From NCBI GenBank assembly GCA_910579215.1, contig CAJTTN010000005.1, positions 118,248 through 123,888 of the forward strand: 5,641 nt of DNA, written 5' to 3'. The notes below the pieces were generated by a model. The model worked only from the letters and a program-made list of their open reading frames with translations. It searched no databases and was not told the origin of the DNA. The position numbers and the translations under genes are program-made. This DNA is from an uncultured Anaeroplasmataceae bacterium. Lineage in GTDB: Bacteria; Bacillota_I; Bacilli_A; Acholeplasmatales; Anaeroplasmataceae. Shown one piece after another: positions 1 through 5,330 of this stretch. How positions within the stretch are numbered: the first letter of the stretch is position 1; each line of letters opens with the position of its first letter.

Positions 1-47
1 ACAATTTCAACTTTTAATTCCTTACTATATTTTGCTTTTCGTCCCAT
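1..47 (-). CDS. IS3-type transposase OrfA, N-terminal fragment (cut by window edge)
   Basis: An ATG at 47-45 is preceded by GGAGGT (61-56) with 8-nt spacing, and the frame is open to the window edge: MGRKAKYSKELKVEI and a further partial codon. This basic N-terminus, with the pattern GRKxKYSxELKxEIV, is typical of the small helix-turn-helix OrfA protein of IS3-family elements. That protein binds the element ends and is usually joined to OrfB, the DDE integrase, by ribosomal frameshifting. Only 15 complete residues are visible, so the call rests on them together with the terminal-repeat-like sequence upstream. It could also belong to another HTH transposase family. Translation initiation is probably controlled by leader folding (see the 47-153 entry). 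Confidence 0.55.
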   Translation of the reverse strand, partial: MGRKAKYSKELKVEI

Positions 48-90
48 AATAAAATACCTCCAAAGTAAACTTTATAATTTCAAGGTCGCG

Positions 91-106
91 AATCCCCTAG
101 GGGATT
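91..106. repeat. Perfect 16-bp palindrome AATCCCCTAGGGGATT in the IS leader
   Basis: The palindrome lies almost at the centre of the long leader fold and is the only strongly GC-rich patch in the IS end. On the plus strand it is followed by GTTTTCTTTT, so it could also act as an intrinsic terminator for transcription leaving the element toward the kinase genes (antisense to them). As DNA it could equally be a dimeric protein site. The function is not determined by the sequence. Confidence 0.5.
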
Positions 107-129
107 GTTTTCTTTTAATTATTTTATTT

Positions 130-153
130 GTCTACTTTAGAGGTATCATATCA
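130..153 (-). repeat. Terminal inverted repeat of the insertion sequence (left end)
   Basis: Read on the minus strand from 153, the sequence runs TGATATGATACCTCTAAAG and continues to GTAGAC at 130. This is the likely transposase-binding end of the element. An inverted, slightly diverged copy lies at 47-70 over the transposase ribosome binding site. The partner repeat at the other end of the element is outside the window, so the exact repeat length cannot be set. Confidence 0.5.
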
Positions 154-172
154 AAAATTAGCCTTTTTTCTG

Positions 173-2203
173 TTATGCTAAATGCAGTAAAATCGTAAAA
201 ATTGTTTTGTTATTTTCTCTAAAATATTCTAAGGTGCCATCCATAGTAGCTAAGTGATCCTTACATATATAAAGACCTAATCCTAAATTTTCTTTTTGAT
301 GATCAAGAGAATGATAGGGTTCAATAGCTTCAATACTATTATTTATCCCAATACCATCGTCCTCAATTTGAATTTTACAAAGCCCTTTAGAAATATTTTT
401 TGTGGTTTTAATATAAATATTGGAACAGGAGGAATGCTCTATAGCATTCATAATAAGATTATTTAACACAGATAGAAGCGTTTCTTTTTTAGCAAAAGCA
501 TATATGTTTTGTTTAAGGTTACAATGTAAGCGAATATTATTTGCTTCGCAATCTGGATTTAAATTTTCATAACAAATACTTATAATTTCAGTTATATTTA
601 AAGCAGAAGAGGCTTCCTTATTATAGGTGTGCTTAGCATATTTTTGTAAGTCTGTAAGATCCTCTTCAACATGAGCTAGCTTGTCTAAAATAATTTGATA
701 CTTTTTACTTCTATCTTTATTTTTTTCTTGATAGCTTAAGTCGCTTACAAAACGTTTGATACTAGCTACAGGCTTCTTCATATCATGAGATAAATATCTA
801 AGTAATTTATCACGTTCCTCTAATATGCCTTTTAAGCTTTGTGTCTGTTTTGAAACTTCAATTTGTAAGTTATTGGTTAAGTAGCGATTTCTTTGTTCTA
901 GTTGTATAAAAAATAGAAATGCTGAAATTGTTGTTATACCTAAAATGAGCACCAAAAGCCAAAGGGGAATAGAATGTATTTTAGGGGAAGAAAAGTTGGT
1001 GAAAACCATAAAAATTAAATATATAATTGTTATTCCTGGTATGAGAAGTCTATTTGGATTTTTATCTTTTAAATAACCATGAAGACTGGAAAACAGAATA
1101 GATATAATGATTAGAATCGTTAGAATTTTAAATATAATTTCTAAACCATAGCTTTGTCTATAAGGTAGTATATAAAGAATCGTCATTATAATACTAAAAA
1201 CTAAGGTTAATAGAAGAAAAGAAATCCATAGAGGGAATTTTCTAAAACTTACTCTATTTGACAATAGTACGCCTAATATGATGATTGAACTGCATATAGG
1301 AAGAAGAGCTAATACAAGATAGGGAGTAGTAGTAAAATTATTTAAAAGTAATATTCCTAAAGCATAGCCACTAATCCCTAAATTGATTATAATATAAGGT
1401 AAAATAGATAAATGCTTTTTGATGAAACAGGTAAAGGCTAGAATTGCAGCCACAAGCATAGACAGAATGGAGATGGATATAAGAAATATAGTATCTACAT
1501 TAGTCATTGATAAAATATTTTCATCTTTTCCAATTACTGGATAATCCTTAAATCCTACAAATTGATTGGTGTTTGCCTCATAGTGGATGGTTACGACTAA
1601 TCCTCTAATCTCTAGGCTGGGATCTAAAGCTCTTTTTAAGGAGTAAAAGCCAAGGTCTAGATATTGAGGCTGTGTAGTAGATTTATGATATTCTGTTTTC
1701 CCCTCATATTCACTAAAGTTTATAAAATCATAATTTTCAATTTGACCAATTCTTTTTGATAAAACACTTCGTACATAAATATTTGCTGAAGAAAAGAAGG
1801 CTGGTAAATATAGGGTAAAATGCCAACGCTTATCTCCTTCTAAGTAAGGCTTTAATTCCGCACTTTTTTGAGAAAAATCAGGGTCTTCTGGATCTAAATT
1901 TAAAAATACAAAGGTAAGTGTACCTTTAGGGGCTAACGAGGTTTGCGATAATTGAATTTTTTCTCCTAAAAAGCTTTGGGGATATACAAATTCATTTGGT
2001 GTGTAATTTGCATATTCTATACGATTTAATTTCTTCAAATCAGAAATAGATATTGCAGTTAAAGAATCTCCTTGTTCATTTAATATTTTGGTTTCTTTGG
2101 CGGGTTGTATGTTAGGGCACCAGACAGTTAAGGATACTATAAGAAGTAGTAACGTTAAGGAAACAAAAAGAAGAGGTATATATTTTAGAATATGTTTTTT
2201 CAT
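173..2203 (-). CDS. Membrane sensor histidine kinase with extracellular domain and seven-helix 7TMR-DISM-like module
   Basis: This 676-residue protein should sense an external signal, autophosphorylate and phosphorylate the response regulator encoded just upstream. A first membrane helix lies at about 9-28. An outside domain spans about 29-236; it looks beta-rich and includes WHFTLYLP and ANIYVRS, which recall 7TMR-DISMED2 jelly-roll domains. Seven further helices lie at about 237-260, 266-288, 293-315, 325-346, 355-376, 385-402 and 412-433. A short coiled coil (434-465) leads to the HisKA H-box with His473 in LSHDMKKP. The ATPase domain has N-box Asn586 (NNLIMNAIEH), G1 box Asp615 (EDDGIGI) and G2 box GLGLY (641-645). 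All catalytic motifs are intact. Its ATG overlaps the regulator stop codon as ATGA, and its own Shine-Dalgarno is weak (AGAAG), so translational coupling is likely. The ligand is unknown. The DISMED2 assignment is tentative; the kinase call is firm. Confidence 0.93.
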   Translation of the reverse strand: MKKHILKYIPLLFVSLTLLLLIVSLTVWCPNIQPAKETKILNEQGDSLTAISISDLKKLNRIEYANYTPNEFVYPQSFLGEKIQLSQTSLAPKGTLTFVFLNLDPEDPDFSQKSAELKPYLEGDKRWHFTLYLPAFFSSANIYVRSVLSKRIGQIENYDFINFSEYEGKTEYHKSTTQPQYLDLGFYSLKRALDPSLEIRGLVVTIHYEANTNQFVGFKDYPVIGKDENILSMTNVDTIFLISISILSMLVAAILAFTCFIKKHLSILPYIIINLGISGYALGILLLNNFTTTPYLVLALLPICSSIIILGVLLSNRVSFRKFPLWISFLLLTLVFSIIMTILYILPYRQSYGLEIIFKILTILIIISILFSSLHGYLKDKNPNRLLIPGITIIYLIFMVFTNFSSPKIHSIPLWLLVLILGITTISAFLFFIQLEQRNRYLTNNLQIEVSKQTQSLKGILEERDKLLRYLSHDMKKPVASIKRFVSDLSYQEKNKDRSKKYQIILDKLAHVEEDLTDLQKYAKHTYNKEASSALNITEIISICYENLNPDCEANNIRLHCNLKQNIYAFAKKETLLSVLNNLIMNAIEHSSCSNIYIKTTKNISKGLCKIQIEDDGIGINNSIEAIEPYHSLDHQKENLGLGLYICKDHLATMDGTLEYFRENNKTIFTILLHLA

Positions 2204-2877
2204 TTTTCTTCTGTTAGAAAAGTATAGCCTTTTCCAAACTCCGTTCTAATTAGATTTTTCTTTGTTATTTTAAGTATCTTTTGTCTCAGATTAGAAATGT
2301 GATATTTGATAGAAGTTGTTTTTAAGCTTGGTGCCAGCCAAATTTGTTCATAAATTTGATCAGCATTATAATATTCTCCTGCATGTGTCATTAGAAAATA
2401 TAAAATATTAAATTCACTTCCAGTTAAAATTAAAGTTTCTCCATTATAAGTAGCAACACGTTTTTTAGCATCTAAGGATAAGCCTAAGGCGCTTATATCG
2501 GATTCATGCTTAGGTAGTAAACGTAAGGCTAATCTAGCTTCTAAAAGCTTACATGAACAAGGCTTTACAACATAGTCTATCGCACCAGCTTCAAAAGCCT
2601 CTATTAAGTCACACTCTTCACCTAAGCTAGATAATATAAGGACAGGAGGTAAATTCTTATATTGCGAAAAAAGCTCTAACCCCTCTCCATCAGGAAGAAT
2701 TAAGTCAAGAATTATCCCTTCAAATACAGTTTGGTTTAATATCTGACGTGCTTGTGTTAAAGTTTCGGCTTCAAATATTATGTTTCCTCTCTTTTTAAAA
2801 TAATAGGCAATATTTTTTCTTACAGATAGATCATCCTCTATGATTAATATTTTTCTTCCTGTAACTGTCTTTAACAT
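2200..2877 (-). CDS. OmpR/PhoB-family DNA-binding response regulator
   Basis: This 225-residue protein is a normal length for an OmpR-type regulator. The receiver domain (about 8-118) has the acidic pocket E14-D15-D16, the phosphoacceptor Asp58 in ILDLILPDG, Ser83/Ser84 at the switch position and Lys105 in DYVVKP. The winged-helix domain (about 130-221) has a probable recognition helix at about 187-201 (TTSIKYHISNLRQKI) and the wing ending GKGYTFL. Phosphorylation by the kinase encoded immediately downstream should control DNA binding. The ATG at 2877 has AGGAG at 2893-2889 with 11-nt spacing, the best ribosome site in the region. It is the first gene of a two-gene operon read from an extended -10 promoter just upstream. 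Target genes are not evident. Confidence 0.95.
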   Translation of the reverse strand: MLKTVTGRKILIIEDDLSVRKNIAYYFKKRGNIIFEAETLTQARQILNQTVFEGIILDLILPDGEGLELFSQYKNLPPVLILSSLGEECDLIEAFEAGAIDYVVKPCSCKLLEARLALRLLPKHESDISALGLSLDAKKRVATYNGETLILTGSEFNILYFLMTHAGEYYNADQIYEQIWLAPSLKTTSIKYHISNLRQKILKITKKNLIRTEFGKGYTFLTEEK

Positions 2878-2901
2878 ATAGAAACCAACTCCTATTTAAT
2901 T

Positions 2902-2931
2902 ATTATATCATAAAATTAAAGCGACAAACAA
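2902..2931 (-). promoter_or_regulatory. Extended -10 promoter of the response regulator-kinase operon
   Basis: On the minus strand, TGATATAAT (2910-2902) is a perfect -10 hexamer with the TG extension. A weak -35, TTGTTT (2931-2926), lies 18 nt upstream. Transcription would start near 2895, leaving a leader of only about 18 nt with AGGAG right at its 5' end. A poor -35 beside an extended -10 suits a promoter needing activation, but no clear regulator repeats were found. Confidence 0.6.
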
Positions 2932-2956
2932 GAAAGATGTCTCAGTAAAATTTTTC

Positions 2957-2985
2957 TTGACATTAGAATGATTTTTTTGTAAAAT
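2957..2985 (+). promoter_or_regulatory. Strong sigma-A-type promoter of rplM-rpsI
   Basis: A consensus -35 TTGACA (2957-2962) is followed after exactly 17 nt by TAAAAT (2980-2985). Transcription should start near 2992, giving a leader of about 67 nt. A second TATAAT at 3024-3029 has no acceptable -35 and is part of a leader hairpin, so it is less likely to be a promoter. The divergent regulator promoter lies about 25 bp upstream of this -35, so the two transcription units share a short control region. Confidence 0.8.
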
Positions 2986-3021
2986 AATTATTGGTACATT
3001 TTTATTTATTTTCTTCACGTG

Positions 3022-3047
3022 CCTATAATTATACTACATAATTTAGG
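3022..3047 (+). promoter_or_regulatory. rplM leader hairpin overlapping the Shine-Dalgarno
   Basis: CCTA (3022-3025) pairs with TAGG (3044-3047), and AATTAT (3027-3032) with ATAATT (3038-3043), leaving T3026 bulged and a five-base loop ACTAC. The 3' arm takes in the first bases of the AGGAGG at 3045-3050. Ribosomal protein L13 leaders are known upstream of rplM in low-G+C Gram-positives, and such an element could let L13 repress its own synthesis. This hairpin is AU-rich and was not matched to that family, so the regulatory role is a proposal. Confidence 0.35.
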
Positions 3048-3058
3048 AGGAAAAATTA

Positions 3059-3496
3059 ATGAATAAGACATTCATGGCAAATAATCAAACTGTACAACAT
3101 GGTTGGTATGTTGTTGATGCAGATGGTTTAACATTAGGACGTTTAGCTACTGTAGTTGCTTCTCTTTTAAAGGGAAAGCATAAGCCAACCTATACTCCAC
3201 ATGTAAACTGCGGAGATAATGTCATCGTTATTAACGCTGACAAAATCGTATTAACTGGAAACAAGTGGCAAGATAAGCTTTATCACAATCACTCTGAGTA
3301 CAATGGCGGATTAAGAACATTGACTGCAGAAACAGTGATGAAGAGATATCCAACAAGAATGGTTGAGCATGCTATTTATGGTATGCTTCCACATACTAAG
3401 CTTGGAGATCAAATGAGAAAGCAATTATATGTGTATGCTTCAAGCACACATCCACACACTGCTCAAAAACCAGTAGAATTCGTAGTAAAGGCATAA
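3059..3496 (+). CDS. rplM: Large-subunit (50S) ribosomal protein L13 (uL13)
   Basis: This 145-residue protein has the usual bacterial L13 length. L13 is an early-assembly protein of the 50S subunit that binds 23S rRNA. Recognisable parts are the N-terminal WYVVDADGLTLGRLA (16-30), the central NADKIVLTGNKW (59-70), HSEYNGGLR (78-86) and the conserved AIYGMLPHTKLGDQM (105-119), near the family signature. The ATG follows AGGAGG (3045-3050) with 8-nt spacing. It is followed after 16 bp by rpsI, the standard pairing in bacteria, and both are read from the promoter at 2957-2985. Confidence 0.98.
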   Translation: MNKTFMANNQTVQHGWYVVDADGLTLGRLATVVASLLKGKHKPTYTPHVNCGDNVIVINADKIVLTGNKWQDKLYHNHSEYNGGLRTLTAETVMKRYPTRMVEHAIYGMLPHTKLGDQMRKQLYVYASSTHPHTAQKPVEFVVKA

Positions 3497-3512
3497 TAGG
3501 AGGAAAAGGTTA

Positions 3513-3911
3513 ATGGCAAAAAATTTAGTTCAATATCATGGAACAGGTCGTCGTAAGAGTTCTGTAGCTAGAGTATATTTACGCTCTGGTAAAGGAACAA
3601 TTACTATTAATGGACGCCCTTTTGAGGATTATATTCCTTCAGCAGCAATTCGTCTAGATGTACTACAACCACTTGAATTAACAGAAACAACAAGTAAGTT
3701 TGATATTTTAGTTAACGTTTATGGTGGAGGATTGACAGGTCAAGCAGGAGCTATTCGTTTAGGTATATCTCGTGCTTTAATGGAAGTAAATCCTGAATAC
3801 CGTGCGACTTTAAAGCCAGCAGGCTTAATTACACGTGATCCACGTGCAAAAGAGCGTAAGAAATATGGTTTAAAGAAAGCACGTCGTGCTCCACAATTCT
3901 CTAAGCGTTAA
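3513..3911 (+). CDS. rpsI: Small-subunit (30S) ribosomal protein S9 (uS9)
   Basis: This 132-residue protein has the normal length for S9. It shows the opening YHGTGRRKSSVARVYL (8-23), the family signature GGGLTGQAGAIRLGISRAL (71-89) and the basic tail KKARRAPQFSKR. The final SKR is known from ribosome structures to reach the P-site tRNA in the 30S head. The ATG has AGGAGG at 3498-3503 with 9-nt spacing, just after the rplM stop. It is co-transcribed with rplM, and the operon ends at the terminator at 3943-3979. Confidence 0.98.
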   Translation: MAKNLVQYHGTGRRKSSVARVYLRSGKGTITINGRPFEDYIPSAAIRLDVLQPLELTETTSKFDILVNVYGGGLTGQAGAIRLGISRALMEVNPEYRATLKPAGLITRDPRAKERKKYGLKKARRAPQFSKR

Positions 3912-3942
3912 TTTTGCAAGAATTTGGAAATTAAATAAAATA

Positions 3943-3979
3943 AAAAAAGTCTCAAAATTTCTCGGTTTGAGACTTTTTT
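3943..3979. terminator. Bidirectional intrinsic terminator between rpsI and the convergent membrane protein gene
   Basis: A 14-bp perfect stem is formed by AAAAAAGTCTCAAA (3943-3956) and TTTGAGACTTTTTT (3966-3979), with a 9-base loop. The GTCTC/GAGAC core is flanked by A and T runs, so it gives a hairpin with a U-tract in both directions. It lies 31 bp after the rpsI stop and 1 bp from the stop codon of the minus-strand gene, and it probably serves both. Confidence 0.92.
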
Positions 3980-3980
3980 G

Positions 3981-5024
3981 TTATTTGAATTTTTTCTTTA
4001 ATATAAAATGTAATTTACCAATAATTATAGAAATAATATACATATAAATGCCTACTCCTACAATCCCAAAAATTGTTAACAATAGTATTTCATTATTTTG
4101 AATTATATATTCTATGAAGGATTTATTGCTATGTTCTATAATGAAAAGTGGTACGCAAAACCCCATCATTATGAAAACACTACTGATTATAGTACCTTGT
4201 ATTAAATGATAGGTATAAAGAAAAGGGGATAAAAATATGATAAGTGCTGTAATAATTAAAATCACACTAGATATACCTAACGCTAAGCTATAATGATTAA
4301 ACAAATATGGAACAATCATTAATAATATAGATACTATGAATAAAGCTAAAGAAGTTAATAAACTTATTGGCATTTGTTTATTTTTTATAATTTCATGATG
4401 ATTTTTCCTTTTGCCATCTATAATTAAAATATTTAATAGGGATGGAAATTTATTTTCCAAAAGATGTTCTATTTCTGTGAGATTTGTAAATCTTATTGCA
4501 TGAGTTACTTCATAACCAAAAACATTAAAAGTAAATTCGACACTACCAAATACTTGTCTTTTTCTTATACTATGAATGATAAATTCTATTTTTTTAAGGG
4601 AATCATAAGGTAAATTATAATATAAATGGGGAGTATCTATAATACGATCACAATAATTAAAAATGAAATTATCCTCATTTACATAGATGGTTGACAACTC
4701 TTTCTTTTTATTAGTATTAATGTTACTAAATATTGCACATATAATAAAACTGATAATAATTATTCCTACTAATGTTTCTATAGGATTTGTTAAATTTGAC
4801 GAGCTATAAATAATAGATAAAAGTATACCAATTAAGTTAAGTATAACAAATAATCCCAAGCAAAAAAACACAAAAAATTTTATTATTATATTTGATATTG
4901 TTATAGCTTCAAAATATTTAGATTCATAAGTTCTTATGTCTTTCTTTTCAAAAACTATTCCATGTTCCATTAAAGATTTTTTTAATTCCTGAGATTCTTT
5001 TTCTGTAAGATCAAGTATATTCAT
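3981..5024 (-). CDS. Unrecognised six-helix membrane protein with a possible PH-like cytoplasmic domain
   Basis: I do not recognise this 347-residue protein. A charged N-terminal segment (1-43) precedes two membrane helices (about 46-73 and 83-100). A soluble block (about 102-215) follows, then four helices (about 219-240, 246-268, 276-296, 312-335) and a KKKFK tail. Positive residues after helix 2 (NKKK), before helix 3 (KRK) and at the C-terminus put both ends and the central block in the cytoplasm. Residues about 112-195 alternate in a beta-rich way and contain NLPYDSLKKIEF, which resembles the small bacterial PH-like domains of some membrane proteins; this is a weak, motif-level impression. 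The ATG has AGGAG at 5035-5031 with 6-nt spacing. It appears to be a single-gene unit with its own promoter and the shared terminator. No enzyme motif was seen. Confidence 0.85.
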   Translation of the reverse strand: MNILDLTEKESQELKKSLMEHGIVFEKKDIRTYESKYFEAITISNIIIKFFVFFCLGLFVILNLIGILLSIIYSSSNLTNPIETLVGIIIISFIICAIFSNINTNKKKELSTIYVNEDNFIFNYCDRIIDTPHLYYNLPYDSLKKIEFIIHSIRKRQVFGSVEFTFNVFGYEVTHAIRFTNLTEIEHLLENKFPSLLNILIIDGKRKNHHEIIKNKQMPISLLTSLALFIVSILLMIVPYLFNHYSLALGISSVILIITALIIFLSPFLYTYHLIQGTIISSVFIMMGFCVPLFIIEHSNKSFIEYIIQNNEILLLTIFGIVGVGIYMYIISIIIGKLHFILKKKFK

Positions 5025-5045
5025 TTCTAACTCCTAATTAAAATA

Positions 5046-5054
5046 ATTATAACA
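5046..5054 (-). promoter_or_regulatory. Extended -10 promoter of the membrane protein gene
   Basis: TGTTATAAT on the minus strand is a perfect -10 hexamer with the TG extension, 21 bp upstream of the ATG. No good -35 stands at 16-18 nt; TTGATA at 5078-5073 is 21 nt away, which is too far. The transcript leader would be only about 15 nt. Confidence 0.5.
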
Positions 5055-5267
5055 TAAATTTTAGTTTTTGCATATCAATATAGGTTTAAATATTTTTTCT
5101 CTTTTTTTGCGTTTTTTCCTAAGAGACGAAATTAGCATGGATAAAAAACTTCTAAATTTTAACTCTCTATAACTCCTTTTTAAAAAAATAGTTGGCTTTA
5201 TATTATCCACTATTTGTAGAAAACAAAGAAAAAAATGTAAAAAGAAGTAGAAAAAGAATACAAATAA
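5055..5267. other. AT-rich intergenic stretch without a credible gene
   Basis: The full gap between the two divergent genes is 5025-5330. This middle part is made of T-runs (5092-5116) and A-runs (5221-5255). Open frames here are low-complexity (Phe-rich on the minus strand) or very short without a ribosome site. The only structure seen is the hairpin at 5182-5215. The promoters of the flanking genes sit at its two ends. Confidence 0.6.
5182..5215 (-). terminator. Weak terminator-like hairpin, minus-strand direction
   Basis: AAATAG (5186-5191) pairs with CTATTT (5210-5215), and TGG (5193-5195) with CCA (5207-5209), leaving T5192 bulged and an 11-base loop. Read on the minus strand, the hairpin runs into seven T residues (5188-5182). 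The stem is AT-rich and no gene that would end here is visible. It may block antisense transcription toward the membrane protein gene or be chance in AT-rich DNA. Confidence 0.25.
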
Positions 5268-5296
5268 TTGCCAAAAAAGCCATAATATGCTATAAT
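5268..5296 (+). promoter_or_regulatory. Near-consensus sigma-A-type promoter of the ECF sigma gene
   Basis: TTGCCA (5268-5273) and a perfect TATAAT (5291-5296) are separated by exactly 17 nt, and TG at 5288-5289 gives an extended -10. Transcription should start near 5303, with a leader of about 28 nt. The layout is that of the housekeeping sigma factor. An AAC-type -35, expected if the ECF factor drove its own gene, was not seen. Confidence 0.8.
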
Positions 5297-5330
5297 TCAA
5301 AAACAAAATAAAGCGATAGGAGTTGTAGCT

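Larger units (their letters stand above)
1..153 (-). mobile_element. 5' (left) end of an insertion sequence, probably IS3 family; the rest lies outside the window
   Basis: The stretch holds, on the minus strand, a terminal sequence starting TGATATGATACC at 153, the motif AGTAGACAAA further in, a roughly 105-nt leader and the start of a transposase-like ORF at 47. TG at the tip, a TACC-like motif and an AGTAGACA motif are features I associate with ends of IS150-group IS3 elements (family knowledge from memory). The boundary at 153 is inferred: complementarity to the transposase start region extends to exactly that base. Position 148 (TGATACC) is an alternative tip. The right end and target duplication are not visible, so completeness and family cannot be confirmed here. 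The element is oriented in the same direction as the upstream kinase operon. Confidence 0.6.
47..153 (-). promoter_or_regulatory. Transposase leader fold: the IS tip pairs with the Shine-Dalgarno region
   Basis: Positions 47-70 and 130-153 are complementary (paired positions sum to 200). Of 24 positions, 19 are Watson-Crick, one is a mismatch (52/148), and four (48/152, 53/147, 61/139, 68/132) are G-U in the transposase-sense RNA. The stem covers GGAGGT (56-61) and reaches the A of the ATG. Inside it, 74-79 can pair with 117-122, and a 16-bp palindrome (91-106) forms an apical hairpin, so the whole leader can fold as one long rod. A transcript entering from outside the element would hide the transposase start. 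A transcript starting inside, for example from the weak TATAAA at 76-71, would lack the outer arm and leave the site free. Control by folding is inference; the complementarity is seen directly. Confidence 0.55.

Noticed and set aside
16..29. Kinase N-terminus (LTVWC) as a lipoprotein signal
   Set aside because: These are kinase residues 25-29 (residue numbering in this entry). Trp before the Cys does not fit a lipobox, and the segment reads as an ordinary membrane helix.
2938..2962. TGTC ... GACA inverted repeat overlapping the rplM -35 as an operator
   Set aside because: Only four bases per arm match over a 17-nt gap, which is expected by chance here.
2945..2985. Two GTAAAAT copies 34 bp apart as response regulator binding repeats
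   Set aside because: OmpR-type sites normally repeat at about 10-11 bp. One copy is part of the rplM -10, and the motif is common in AT-rich DNA.
5137..5172. Short plus-strand frame MDKKLLNFNSL as a leader peptide
   Set aside because: It has only 11 codons and no Shine-Dalgarno, lies far upstream of the ECF promoter, and shows no attenuator structure after it.
5061..5306. 81-codon minus-strand open frame rich in Phe and Lys
   Set aside because: It arises from T-rich low-complexity DNA, its start lies over the ECF promoter, and no ribosome binding site precedes it.
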